Shown: positions 15,403-24,886, numbered from the stretch's first letter. The stretch: DNA of 64,000 bases from Gammaproteobacteria bacterium (GCA_021773555.1 JAJFKA010000069.1:1-64000), one strand, 5' to 3'. Notes: generated by a model from the letters alone, not told the origin. Numbers and translations are program-made.

Positions 15403-16715
15403 TTAAGCTCGCTCTGGTGACGCCGTAAAAAGGTTTGTGTGAGTTCGACATTTTCCGTCTTCACGGGCTTTCCATCAACAATTCCTGGCCGAAACTTTAC
15501 GCTGGCCAGCGTTTGTTTAAGCAGTCGCTTAAGCTTGACCGGCACATTGGCGTTTGTAAATTCAACCTGGCGCGCTGATCCCCGCTCTGTGACGGTAAAC
15601 TTCATGTCGATTGAAAGCGTGGCGAGACTGGTCTCGCTGCGCAGTGAATACGGTAAAATATTTTTCAGCTGGGTCAAGCTGAAGCGGAACGGTGAGCCGA
15701 TCATCTGTTCAGTGGGCTCAATCATGGCAGACGATTCAGGTGAATCTTTAATTTTCAGCCCCCGGTCTCGCTGGCTCAGTGGTACCTGGACCCGCTGAGG
15801 TTCCTTATCGGCTATAGCCAGCCGTTCTTCGAAGGACAACGGGCGAAACTGGCGTTGTGACGCGAACGAGTCTGAATTAAAACGATAGACGTTCCTGCCA
15901 TCGTTTTTGGTCTGATTCAGTGCCTTGGACATGGCGATCAGTCGTGGCGGCGCACTGGGGACATCGGCCTGGTGATAGGCTGCGCTGGCGGCCGAAAACT
16001 TACGAGCCGCCGTATAGGCGTCACCAAGACTCGCGTAGACCTCAGCGCGAAGGTCCCTTGACAATTCTGCGTCCGCCTCAACAAGGTCAGCGGCTCGAAT
16101 TAATGGACGCTCACTACAGCAAATACCCTGTAATCGCCTCGCTTTGGACAATAGCTGTAGAGGATTGACGAGCAGCGGGTCATATTCGCCCTGGGTCGCT
16201 TCGATTAATGTGATTGCTTCCCCAAGCAGCTTGCGAGCTCTCATAAACTGACCGGTTTCTATGTACCATTCGCCTAGTCTGATGTAGGCGGGCAATGCGT
16301 CAATCCCCTGGAAATGGCGGGTACCGATGAAATACAGAAACTTTTGCTGGGTATCCGCAGTTATAGCCTCATCCTTGTCCAATGCCACCTCAATCAGCAT
16401 CTCGATGAGCTCCATCTGCTTCGGCGTGTGTACACCCTCATTTCGATGGGCAATATGTTGGGCTCGTCTTAAGGTTTCCTCGGCATCTTCAGTCTGACCG
16501 AGGCTGATCTGCAGCCGTCCAAGTTCTACCAGTGGCTCTATCAACCTGGGAGAGTAGTCTCCTTCGCTTTTGGCAATTTGCTCTACCAGCGTTGAAATGA
16601 TATTTAGCTGATCGGTAGCAGGTTCATTGTCAACTGGCGTCATCGGATCCCCTGCGGCTGAACAGGGAGACGCCAGCAAAAACAGTGCGATCAGGCATGC
16701 GGTCCATTGGATCAT
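15399..16715 (-). CDS. Secreted TPR protein with TonB-C-like C-terminus (paralog)
   Basis: A 438-residue protein with a signal peptide (LIALFLLASPCSAAGD), TPR-like helices, and a C-terminal beta-rich domain. It shares clear patterns with its downstream partner: RRAQHIAHRNEGVHTPKQ and the ending VKFRPGIVDGKPVKTENV. The middle and linker regions diverge, so the duplication is old. It is the first gene of the pair. A 215-bp divergent region separates it from the M48 protease gene. Confidence 0.7.
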   Translation of the reverse strand: MIQWTACLIALFLLASPCSAAGDPMTPVDNEPATDQLNIISTLVEQIAKSEGDYSPRLIEPLVELGRLQISLGQTEDAEETLRRAQHIAHRNEGVHTPKQMELIEMLIEVALDKDEAITADTQQKFLYFIGTRHFQGIDALPAYIRLGEWYIETGQFMRARKLLGEAITLIEATQGEYDPLLVNPLQLLSKARRLQGICCSERPLIRAADLVEADAELSRDLRAEVYASLGDAYTAARKFSAASAAYHQADVPSAPPRLIAMSKALNQTKNDGRNVYRFNSDSFASQRQFRPLSFEERLAIADKEPQRVQVPLSQRDRGLKIKDSPESSAMIEPTEQMIGSPFRFSLTQLKNILPYSLRSETSLATLSIDMKFTVTERGSARQVEFTNANVPVKLKRLLKQTLASVKFRPGIVDGKPVKTENVELTQTFLRRHQSELK

Positions 16716-16930
16716 GTTGCGTTACACACAGAGAATCTCCCGGGTATTATCCTGCAGCAGGTCACCACTGTAAAATCTGTTGAGCTTCAGGGGGCGAAGG
16801 TTCAGTTGAACTTCAGGTTATGACGGTTATATTCAAGCGCAGAAATCTGAACGCTGGCCGAAACAATGGGAACAAGTAGAATAGCGCCAGGGTCTTATTA
16901 AAACCTGACGTAAACCGGGAGAAGTGGCTG

Positions 16931-18409
16931 GTGTGGTTGCCTAATGCAAGAATCGAGAAGAATGTGAGATCGAATCAGCTCAAGAACACGGTTATTCTGC
17001 TGCTTGTACTGGGCCTGGCGGGTATTGCCAGTCCGGTACTGGCGCTTTCTGAAGAAGATGAAATCAAATTAGGTCAGGAAGAGCACCGCAAGATCATCGC
17101 ACGCTATGGTGTTTATAGTGACCAGGCCCTGCAGGACTATATCGCTATGGTCGGGCAGCGCGTCGCCGCGGAAAGTAGCCGGCCGGACCTTGAATATCAT
17201 TTCACTATCCTCAACGATGAGATCATTAATGCCTTCGCGCTCCCTGGGGGTTATGTGTATGTGACCCGCGGCATGTTGACGCACATGAATTCAGAGTCGG
17301 AACTCGCCGCGGTGCTTGGTCACGAGGTGGCGCACGTCACCGAGAAGCATGCGATTCGACGTCAGAATCGACAGAAGGGCCTGAACATCCTGAACACCGT
17401 GGTCGCCATCGGAACCGGCCAGCCTGGTCTGTACGAGTTGGGTAATATCTTTGGTGGCGTCCTGATCACTGGCTACAGCAGGGAGTTCGAACTCGAGGCA
17501 GATGAAGTCGGTGCGCAATATATGGCGAAAGCCGGATATTCTCCCGAAGCGATGCTCCGAACCATCGAGATCCTGAAGGCAAAGGACCGGATTGAGATTG
17601 AGCAAGCGAGGATTGAGAAACGTAAGCCAGCAGTTTACCACGGCTTTCTGTCCTCTCATCCTGACCACGATACCCGCTATGAACAGGCGATCCGCGAGTC
17701 GGAAAAACTGGTGCGAGACTATGATGAATTTATTCAGATAGACGAGTTTCTTGAAAAACTTAATGGTCTCGCTTATGGCAGTGCGGTGAAGGTCGGTGTG
17801 ATTCGCAAGAACAAGTTCTACCATCCGAAGCTGGGTATCAAACTGTCTTTTCCTGACGGCTGGCGACTGGAACCGGCGAGAAGCGGCGTGCAGTTTGTTT
17901 CAGCCGTCGCAGATGCGTCATTTTTCATTTCCACCGACCGATTATACAAAGGTGCAACCCCGGAGAATTTTGCGACCGAGCGGTTGACATACAACGTGCG
18001 TGACGGTAAGGATTTAACCATCGGAGGCTTACCGGGTTACATCGGCATTGCTGATCGCGCTGATTCCCCGTTTGGTCCCCGTCCGGTTCGCTTTGCGGTG
18101 CTGTTCGACCCCCGAAAGCGCCTGGCTTATATACTTCAGGGGGCAGGTAAGCACGACTTGCGGAACATCGCTGCAGACAAAGAATTCATCTCAACCATCT
18201 TTAGCTTCGATCGCATGGAGCGAGAGGATTTTCAGATCGCCCGAATACCAACCGTACAGATCGTTCGTGCGGAGGAGGGCACAACGATGGCTGCCCTGGC
18301 GGAGCAATCCCCTCTGACAAACTATGCGCTGGATAAGTTAAGGGTAATGAACGGGCTTTATCCCGATGGGGAACCGATCCCTGGACAATTAATAAAAATT
18401 ATCGACTAG
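16931..18409 (+). CDS. M48 family metalloprotease, BepA-like
   Basis: A 492-residue secreted zinc protease with a signal ending GIASPVLA, the motif HEVAH (H131, H135) and a downstream FELEAD with Glu187 as the likely third zinc ligand. The arrangement fits BepA/YfgC-type periplasmic proteases that handle outer-membrane protein and LPS-assembly quality control. Those usually carry C-terminal TPRs. Here the second half is instead a beta-rich domain (about 300-420) and a LysM-like end (EEGTTMAALA...LRVMNGLYPDG). A GTG start is supported by GGAG 9 bp upstream; a later GTG at 16964 is the alternative and leaves the signal peptide intact. Confidence 0.85.
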   Translation: MWLPNARIEKNVRSNQLKNTVILLLVLGLAGIASPVLALSEEDEIKLGQEEHRKIIARYGVYSDQALQDYIAMVGQRVAAESSRPDLEYHFTILNDEIINAFALPGGYVYVTRGMLTHMNSESELAAVLGHEVAHVTEKHAIRRQNRQKGLNILNTVVAIGTGQPGLYELGNIFGGVLITGYSREFELEADEVGAQYMAKAGYSPEAMLRTIEILKAKDRIEIEQARIEKRKPAVYHGFLSSHPDHDTRYEQAIRESEKLVRDYDEFIQIDEFLEKLNGLAYGSAVKVGVIRKNKFYHPKLGIKLSFPDGWRLEPARSGVQFVSAVADASFFISTDRLYKGATPENFATERLTYNVRDGKDLTIGGLPGYIGIADRADSPFGPRPVRFAVLFDPRKRLAYILQGAGKHDLRNIAADKEFISTIFSFDRMEREDFQIARIPTVQIVRAEEGTTMAALAEQSPLTNYALDKLRVMNGLYPDGEPIPGQLIKIID

Positions 18410-18442
18410 CGAATCTGCCTGGGAATTGCGGCTGGTGAACTG

Positions 18443-19375
18443 CTACAGGTTGGTGATCTGTGCAAGGGTTTCGTGAGATTTGATTTGAGCTGTGCTACTG
18501 ACCCCTGCGATCCTGCCGCGGGCGATGAGATAGTTAAGGCCGATTGTCTCTTTGTACTCCGCCAGTTTGTCAGTGACATAAGCCCGGTCACCGATGATTG
18601 CCCATTGATCCGCGCGCGTCGCATCCGTACGCATTCGGTGGCTGGCCTCTTTGTTCAGACTTGTTCTGATTGACTGCACGGTCTTCGGGTTGTCACTGAT
18701 AAACAATGTACGCATGACCGGAATAGTATTGATGGTCGCGTGTCCGGCATTAGCAGCGTGCGACTGGTGTGCCCGATAATTGCTTGCCAGGACAGACAGA
18801 GGTTCAACGGGCGAGGAAATGTAAGGCAGGCCAAGCGTTCCTGCCTGTTTGATTGCCAGTGGACCGAAGGCAGCTACCCAGACAGGAGGATGCGGTTTTT
18901 GTAAGGGTAAGGGGGAGAGATACACCGGCTCGCCGCGTGCATCCTCCGCGATGGCGCCTCCGCGCCAGGCATGCATCATCAAATCGAGCGACACTTTGAA
19001 GCGTTTTCGTTTTTCCTTAATTGGGACATCGAACACGACGAACATCGTATCCTGAAAGCCGCGACCGACACCCAGGATCACACGTCCGTTGGACAATCGG
19101 TCGAGTACCGCGACTTCCTCTGCAGCCTGAATAGGGTGTCGGATAGGCAGCAGGTAAGAAGTCGAACCCAGGCGAATACGGGAAGTATCCGCGGCGATTG
19201 CGGCCAGTAACATCAGCGGTGAGGGGATCGACGCCGCGCCGTTGAAATGGCTTTCGGGAATCCAAAACGAATCGAAACCGATTGCTTCGGCAATTTTTGC
19301 CTGCGCCGCCAGTTCCGATGCGCCGCCGCTGGCGGCAAGCTCCCAGGCCGTAACTGCTACCTTGAATTCACTCAT
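18443..19375 (-). CDS. Luciferase-like (LLM) flavin-dependent oxidoreductase
   Basis: A 310-residue protein of the bacterial luciferase/F420-type TIM-barrel family. Signatures are the segments IAEAIGFDSFWIPESHF and IRLGSTSYLLPIRHP, then LDRLSNGRVILGVGRGF and the C-terminal INTIPVMRTLF region. Members use FMN or F420 to oxidise small carbonyl, sulfonate or similar substrates; the substrate here cannot be read. It faces away from the thiolase-like gene across about 137 bp, and they may share the same lipid or xenobiotic catabolic setting. It converges on the M48 gene with a 33-bp gap. Confidence 0.85.
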   Translation of the reverse strand: MSEFKVAVTAWELAASGGASELAAQAKIAEAIGFDSFWIPESHFNGAASIPSPLMLLAAIAADTSRIRLGSTSYLLPIRHPIQAAEEVAVLDRLSNGRVILGVGRGFQDTMFVVFDVPIKEKRKRFKVSLDLMMHAWRGGAIAEDARGEPVYLSPLPLQKPHPPVWVAAFGPLAIKQAGTLGLPYISSPVEPLSVLASNYRAHQSHAANAGHATINTIPVMRTLFISDNPKTVQSIRTSLNKEASHRMRTDATRADQWAIIGDRAYVTDKLAEYKETIGLNYLIARGRIAGVSSTAQIKSHETLAQITNL

Positions 19376-19512
19376 GCTTCCAGACTGCCATTTATTTTAA
19401 TATATGTGAACCGGATTAACGGCGAACCATACAACTGTTTCCGGATTGGCAGGACTGAAATGCTGACGGGACTGTGGCAGAATGCCTGACTTTATATTTA
19501 TGGAGCGCTTGA

Positions 19513-20979
19513 GTGAATCCTAATACCCCGGTCATTGTTGGCGTCAGCCAGCAACTCAGCAGGATAACCGACCCGCGAGAGGCAGACGAGCCAGTTGATA
19601 TGATGATCAATGCCGTTCTTGCCGCAGCCGAAGACACCGAATGCGCACAGCTATTACCGAAGGTTGAATCGGTCAGAGTGGTTCGAGGTATCTGGCGTTA
19701 CAAGCAACCGGCAGCTTATGTTGCTGAAAAAATTGGTTGCGCGCATGCCCAAACCATGGGTACGCCGTTCGGGGGTAACTCAGTACAAAGTCTGGTTAAC
19801 AGGTCCGCATTGGAAATTCTGAGTGGTGACAAGTCGCTGCTGGTGCTAACAGGTGCCGAGAATGGTAACAGTCTGGCGAAGGCGCGAAAGGCCGGTGTGG
19901 AATTAGCCTATCGGGAGACCCACGGCAGCTATGATCGAATGTTGGGCGAGGCTGACGACATGCAAAGTGAAGCGGAGGCCGTCAGGGGAATTCGACAGCC
20001 GATCCAGATGTACCCGATCTTTGAAAATGCAATTCGCTATCACCGGGGAGAATCCCTGCCAGATCATATCAGGCGCGTGTCAGAGCTGTGGGCCGGGTTT
20101 AGCCGGGTTGCAGCAGGTAACCCGCACGCGTGGATCACCAACGCGGTCGACGCAGAGACAATAAGAACACCCTCGGCGGCGAATCGCATGGTGAGTTTTC
20201 CCTATCCAAAACTAATGAATTCAAACAACGCTGTCGACATGTCAGCGGCATTGATTATGTGTAGTGTGGCGAAGGCCCGATCATTGGACATTCCTGAGTC
20301 GAAATGGATTTATCCATGGACAGGGACCGATGCTCATGATCACAAACTTGTTTCGGCGCGAGATAATCTGTATTCATCACCGGCCATACGCATCGCCGGA
20401 AATCGGGCCCTGGAAATGGCCGGGCTGGCGGTGAGTGATCTTGATTTTGTTGATGTCTACAGCTGCTTTCCCTCGGCGGTTCAGGTCGCCGCAAGCGAGC
20501 TTTCCCTGCCCGCGTCCCGTCCCCTGACCGTCACCGGTGGTTTAACGTTTGGCGGCGGACCCCTCAACAACTATGTTATGCACAGCATCGCGCGGATGGT
20601 TGAACTTACCCGGGAGAATGCAGGGAAAGTAGGTCTGATCACCGCAAATGGTGGATTTCTGACCAAGCATGCGTTCGGCGTTTACAGCGCGGTTCCACCG
20701 GCGCAGGATTTCCAGCATGCCAACGTGCAGTCCGAGGTAGACAAAACGCCGTCGCGGGAGTGGCTTGTCGATCATGATGGTGAAGTCATGATTGAGTCTT
20801 ATACTGTGATGTATGGTGGTGACGGTCCTGTTACCGGGCATTTCGCCTGCCTCACGAGCGAGGGTAAGCGAACCTGGGCTAACACAACAGACAACGATTT
20901 GATGTCGGAGCTGACTCGATCCGAATTTTGCGGACGACGCGCTCGAATTGATGGAGCAGGAGAACTAACTGTCCTGTAA
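19513..20979 (+). CDS. Thiolase-fold acetyl-CoA acetyltransferase-like protein without the usual Cys
   Basis: A 488-residue thiolase superfamily protein starting at GTG. Family marks are TPVIVGVSQQ at the N-terminus, the motif DLDFVDVYSCFPSAVQ, and the glycine-rich GGLTFGGGPLNNY followed by ITANGGFLTKHAFGVYS. The usual nucleophilic Cys after the CASG-type loop is absent: the equivalent region reads MGTPFGGNSVQ. It belongs with the SCP-x-like and steroid-catabolism thiolase subgroup, and may act as a hydrolase, an aldolase partner or a non-canonical thiolase. It opens a four-gene run with the deacetylase-like gene and two acyl-CoA dehydrogenases. Confidence 0.8.
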   Translation: MNPNTPVIVGVSQQLSRITDPREADEPVDMMINAVLAAAEDTECAQLLPKVESVRVVRGIWRYKQPAAYVAEKIGCAHAQTMGTPFGGNSVQSLVNRSALEILSGDKSLLVLTGAENGNSLAKARKAGVELAYRETHGSYDRMLGEADDMQSEAEAVRGIRQPIQMYPIFENAIRYHRGESLPDHIRRVSELWAGFSRVAAGNPHAWITNAVDAETIRTPSAANRMVSFPYPKLMNSNNAVDMSAALIMCSVAKARSLDIPESKWIYPWTGTDAHDHKLVSARDNLYSSPAIRIAGNRALEMAGLAVSDLDFVDVYSCFPSAVQVAASELSLPASRPLTVTGGLTFGGGPLNNYVMHSIARMVELTRENAGKVGLITANGGFLTKHAFGVYSAVPPAQDFQHANVQSEVDKTPSREWLVDHDGEVMIESYTVMYGGDGPVTGHFACLTSEGKRTWANTTDNDLMSELTRSEFCGRRARIDGAGELTVL

Positions 20980-20985
20980 AAAACT

Positions 20986-21861
20986 ATGAACACATATCTT
21001 AAGAAGATGGGATTTGATGAGCGGGATCGAGTACTGATCACCCACATTGATGACATGGGATTTTGTCACGCCGCGAACACCGCCGCTTTTGAATGTCTCG
21101 ACAGTGGCGCTGCTACCTGTGGCTCGGTCATCGTCAATGCATCCTGGTTTCTCGAGACCGCCAAAATCTGTCGTGAGAACCCGCAGTACGATGTGGGTGT
21201 TCATCTGACCCTGACTGCTGAGTATCCAACCTACCGTTGGCCAGCGCTGAGCTCCCGTGACCCGGCAAGCGGTTTGCTGGATTCCCAGGGTTACTTGTGG
21301 CATACCCGCGAGGACGCCATTCGGAATGTTACAGAAGCAGCGGCCGAAGCTGAGATGCGCGCGCAGATTGATCAGGCACTGGAAGCCGGTATTGATGTGA
21401 CCCATATTGATACTCACATGGGCTCGGTAGTGCATCCCAAATTTCTTGGTATCTACCTTGCACTCGCCAATGAATATGGTGTTCCCGCCTTCCTGCCGAA
21501 TATCACCCGAGAGCGTTTCGCGCAGTTGCAGGGACCCGAGATGGCAGATCAGTATTTACAACTCCTCGAAATAGTTGATGCCGGGCAGGTGCCGACGCTC
21601 GATGAAATCATCATCGATACGCTGGTTGATCTGGATGATAAACACGCGTTTTATCGCGATCTGATTGACGGCATCAAGCCAGGGCTTACCCACCTTCTGT
21701 TTCATCCGGCAAGGCGGGGTGATGAAATCAGCGCCATCGCAGATACTCATGTTTCCCGGAATGCCGACTTTGAAGCGTTCAGTGATCCTGCCCTGAAAAC
21801 CTACATTGAGGCTGCCGGTATCAAGCAAATTGGCTATCGGGAGTTGCGGGCATATCTTTAA
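20986..21861 (+). CDS. YdjC/ChbG-like deacetylase
   Basis: A 291-residue protein with the YdjC family motifs HIDDMG near the N-terminus and THIDTHMGSVVHP in the middle. These supply the Asp and His metal ligands of a carbohydrate-deacetylase-type TIM barrel. ChbG removes acetyl groups from chito-oligosaccharides. The neighbours here are thiolase-like and acyl-CoA dehydrogenase genes, which fit lipid breakdown better, so the substrate may differ. It starts 6 bp after the thiolase-like gene, and the first acyl-CoA dehydrogenase starts 24 bp after it. Confidence 0.8.
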   Translation: MNTYLKKMGFDERDRVLITHIDDMGFCHAANTAAFECLDSGAATCGSVIVNASWFLETAKICRENPQYDVGVHLTLTAEYPTYRWPALSSRDPASGLLDSQGYLWHTREDAIRNVTEAAAEAEMRAQIDQALEAGIDVTHIDTHMGSVVHPKFLGIYLALANEYGVPAFLPNITRERFAQLQGPEMADQYLQLLEIVDAGQVPTLDEIIIDTLVDLDDKHAFYRDLIDGIKPGLTHLLFHPARRGDEISAIADTHVSRNADFEAFSDPALKTYIEAAGIKQIGYRELRAYL

Positions 21862-21885
21862 ACATTCGACAATTGAGAGCGATAA

Positions 21886-23100
21886 ATGACTGATCACGAT
21901 CAGGTACTTGATGCGTTTCGCCACCAGGTGAAATCCTGGTTACAGACGAATTTCCCTCCGGATCTGAAAGACAAGGGCATGCAGATGCTTAAGGGTGATG
22001 TCAGGGGCAAGCTGAGTGGCGATGCGGAAATCTGGCGAGGCAGACTCGCCGAAGCGGGATGGGGCGCACCCACGTGGCCTCTGGAGTACGGAGGCGGGGG
22101 ACTCAACCACGAACAGGCTAAAGTGCTCAATGAGGAAATGCAGCTTGCCGGAGCGTTTAATCCTATTCCGATACAGGCGGGTATGGGAATCACCATGGTT
22201 GGACCGACCATCCTCGAATACGGAACGCAGGACCAGAAAAGCAGGCACTTACCCGGCATCACAAGTGGACTGATACGCTGGTGTCTGGGTTATTCAGAGC
22301 CGAACGCAGGTTCGGACCTGGCCTCACTATCGACCAAAGCCGAAGATCAGGGTGACTGCTGGGTTGTGAACGGTCAGAAGGTCTGGACCTCAGGTGCAGA
22401 CATTTCCGAATGGTGTGGTGCACTGGTGCGAACAGATCCCACGGTTAAAAAACGCGACGGTATCAGTTTGTTGATGCTAAAGATGGATCAGCCAGGTATT
22501 GAGACGCGCCCCATTAAACTGATCGCCGGTGCATCGCCATTTTGCGAAACATTCTTTGATAATGCCCGGGCAGAGAAAAATGACCTGCTCGGTGACCTCA
22601 ATGACGGCTGGAGTGTGGGCAAACGGTTGCTGCAGCATGAACGAGCAAGCCAAACCGGTAACCGAATGACCGGCGTAAAAAGCGAACCATTACAGGCGAT
22701 TGCCAAACGTTATGTGGGAACCACGGCGGAGGGTGCCCTTGCCGATCCGGATCTGCGCATCCGGCTCGCGAATCACCTGATGGATGCCAGAGCTCATGGA
22801 TTAACCATCAGTCGGATTGCGGCCGAGGCCCGAGGCAATGTCGAGGTCACTGCGGCCGCGTCGATTCTGAAGAATTCGGCGACCGGAGTTGCCCAGACAC
22901 AGGCTGAACTCACGCTGGAACTGATGGGTATGAGGGGGCTTGGCTGGGAAGGTGAAGGCTTCGAGGCAGCTGAACTCGCGAATGTCAGAACCTGGCTGTC
23001 GGGAAAGGCCATGTCCATCTACGGCGGCTCATTTGAGGTGCAGAATAATATTATCTCCAAGAACATTCTTGGGTTACCGGAAACAACGCAGAAAGGATAA
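21886..23100 (+). CDS. Acyl-CoA dehydrogenase, first of a pair
   Basis: A 404-residue flavin acyl-CoA dehydrogenase. It has an N-terminal helical domain, the flavin-binding segment CLGYSEPNAGSDLAS, a VVNGQKVWTSGA strand, and the C-terminal IYGGSFEVQNNIISKNILG. Family members oxidise acyl-CoA at alpha-beta carbons. Its partner gene follows 9 bp downstream, as in the two-gene FadE-type dehydrogenases of steroid and branched-chain catabolism that form heterotetramers. Confidence 0.9.
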   Translation: MTDHDQVLDAFRHQVKSWLQTNFPPDLKDKGMQMLKGDVRGKLSGDAEIWRGRLAEAGWGAPTWPLEYGGGGLNHEQAKVLNEEMQLAGAFNPIPIQAGMGITMVGPTILEYGTQDQKSRHLPGITSGLIRWCLGYSEPNAGSDLASLSTKAEDQGDCWVVNGQKVWTSGADISEWCGALVRTDPTVKKRDGISLLMLKMDQPGIETRPIKLIAGASPFCETFFDNARAEKNDLLGDLNDGWSVGKRLLQHERASQTGNRMTGVKSEPLQAIAKRYVGTTAEGALADPDLRIRLANHLMDARAHGLTISRIAAEARGNVEVTAAASILKNSATGVAQTQAELTLELMGMRGLGWEGEGFEAAELANVRTWLSGKAMSIYGGSFEVQNNIISKNILGLPETTQKG

Positions 23101-23109
23101 AGGTCAGCG

Positions 23110-24246
23110 ATGGCAGCATTGAACGAAGAGCAAGCCATGATTCGAGATCAGGCCGAGGCCTGGGTTTCTGAACAGGCACCCGTGCAAAAATTCAGACAGA
23201 TGCGCGACAGCGCTTCGACGTTGGGATACCTGCCCGAACCCTGGGCTGCGATGATCGATATGGGCTGGACCGGTATTGTGGTACCTGAACAGTATGGAGG
23301 CTCAGAACTTGGATTCCTCACCTTCGGGGTTGTCCTGGAGCAGACCGGCAGACATCTGGTTGCCTCGCCATTGTTCGCTTCCGCCCTGGCAGGGGCAACC
23401 GCGCTCGGTCTGGGTGGCTCTGAGACCCTGCAGCAGGCTTTGTTGCCTCGGGTGGTGGATGGCAGCGCGATATTATCTCTTGCCATTGATGAGGGTCCGA
23501 GGCACACCCCTGACAATGTCGATTGCCGTGCTCAGACGACTGCAGGAGGGTTTGTGCTAGACGGTAAGAAAACCTTTGTCCACGAGGGAATGTCAGCGAC
23601 ACACCTGATTGTTTCAGCCAGAACCAGTGGTGCGGTGAATGAGCGCAGTGGCATTTCATTATTCCTGGTCGAAACGGGCCAGTCCGGTGTCTCCCGGCAG
23701 CGCCTGCGTACGGTCGATAGTCGTGGTTACGCCAATATTGAATTCAACGGGGTGGAGGTTTCGAACGAGAACCTGCTCGGTGAACTCGATGGCGGATTCA
23801 CTCTGCTCGATGCGATACTGGATCGAGCCAGAGCAGGGCTTGCGGCTGAGATGCTGGGTACCGCCGCGCAGGCCTTTGACATGACACTCGACTATCTGAA
23901 GACCAGGGTACAGTTTGGCCAGGTCATCGGTTCCTTCCAGGCTTTGGGACATCGGGCCGCAGGGCTTTTCAGTACCATGGAACTGACCCGCTCCTGCGTT
24001 GAGGCCGCACTTCAGGCAATTGATACCGGCGCGAAGGAAACTGCTGAGCTGTGTTCGTTGTCCAAGTGCAGGGCCGGGGATTTTTTACACCAGATGAGTA
24101 ATGAACTCATCCAGATCCACGGCGGTATTGGTATGACTGACGAGTTCGATGCGGGTTTTTACTTGAAACGCGCCCGGGTGCTTGAGGCAGCCTTCGGTAA
24201 TCAGGCGTTTCATCGTGACCGTTTTGCAAATTTACTGGATTTTTGA
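23110..24246 (+). CDS. Acyl-CoA dehydrogenase, second of a pair
   Basis: A 378-residue acyl-CoA dehydrogenase with less complete conservation than its partner, as is common for the second subunit of heteromeric enzymes. The C-terminal ELIQIHGGIGMTDEFDA and the flavin-domain segment DGKKTFVHEGMSATHLIV are seen. Its N-terminal 40 residues are short, and the middle follows the family closely. Together with the upstream gene it may act on an acyl-CoA made from a sterol side chain or branched acid; the substrate is an inference from gene type only. Confidence 0.85.
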   Translation: MAALNEEQAMIRDQAEAWVSEQAPVQKFRQMRDSASTLGYLPEPWAAMIDMGWTGIVVPEQYGGSELGFLTFGVVLEQTGRHLVASPLFASALAGATALGLGGSETLQQALLPRVVDGSAILSLAIDEGPRHTPDNVDCRAQTTAGGFVLDGKKTFVHEGMSATHLIVSARTSGAVNERSGISLFLVETGQSGVSRQRLRTVDSRGYANIEFNGVEVSNENLLGELDGGFTLLDAILDRARAGLAAEMLGTAAQAFDMTLDYLKTRVQFGQVIGSFQALGHRAAGLFSTMELTRSCVEAALQAIDTGAKETAELCSLSKCRAGDFLHQMSNELIQIHGGIGMTDEFDAGFYLKRARVLEAAFGNQAFHRDRFANLLDF

Positions 24247-24291
24247 TTGTTGAGGACGGGAGCGGTTTCCTGGAATCTGCGTCGTGCGGGC

Positions 24292-24696
24292 TCAGGCTTC
24301 TTCGAAATTCATTTTTGATACGGCTTCGTTCAGGCTCTGCTGAGCAGGGCTGATGACCTTGACCGGACCATCCACGACCTTAATGTTAGCTTTCGCATTG
24401 AGTTTGTTGATATAGGCGGTGATACATTCCTGCACGGTTCCTTTCAACGTCGTATACACCTTTTCGATCTCCGCAGGTTTCTTCACCCAAGTCTCGATAA
24501 ACAGGCCGGTCTCAGGATCGATCTTGACGGAATAGGGTCGCTGGGACGCCAGCAAATTAAACTCTTCACACCATCCCGGGGGCGCCTCATGATTGAGCTC
24601 AAAGATAAGGTCGATGCAGGGATGCGGCTGAATCATCGGCGGGCGCTCCGCGTCAAAGCCCACGATTCTGAGATCACTAATTCCTTCCATCTGCAT
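24292..24696 (-). CDS. Hypothetical protein
   Basis: A 134-residue soluble protein, rich in short charged segments, with no signal or membrane helix. It has a likely alpha/beta core (ISDLRIVGFDAERPP, CIDLIFELNHEAPPGW, PYSVKIDPETG) followed by a helical tail (EVYTTLKG-type and INKLNAKANIKV). I do not recognise a family. It stands alone between the acyl-CoA dehydrogenase pair and the PEP-CTERM gene. Codon use looks ordinary, so I take it as real. Confidence 0.55.
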   Translation of the reverse strand: MQMEGISDLRIVGFDAERPPMIQPHPCIDLIFELNHEAPPGWCEEFNLLASQRPYSVKIDPETGLFIETWVKKPAEIEKVYTTLKGTVQECITAYINKLNAKANIKVVDGPVKVISPAQQSLNEAVSKMNFEEA

Positions 24697-24833
24697 AGCT
24701 TCTAATAATTTAGGTGCTGAATCTTACGCCACAAAGGCGGAATTAGCTTGATTTAGTTGAGGGCCAATCAGGATGCATTGAATGGATAAGCCGGAGCTTT
24801 TCCGTAGTGCGTTAGGAGTGTGTGAATGCGCGG

Positions 24834-24872
24834 TAAAAACACGACAGAGTGCACCAGAGGCGCACCCCGTCG
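24834..24872 (-). terminator. Intrinsic terminator of the PEP-CTERM gene
   Basis: On the minus strand CGACGGGGTGC (24872-24862) pairs with GCACTCTGTCG (24852-24842), giving an 11-bp stem with two G-U pairs around a 9-nt loop. A T-rich run follows at 24841-24834. It lies 14 bp past the stop codon of the lectin-like gene. The structure is complete and has the expected order of stem then T-tract. Confidence 0.8.
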
Positions 24873-24886
24873 TTCTCAGGAGATCG

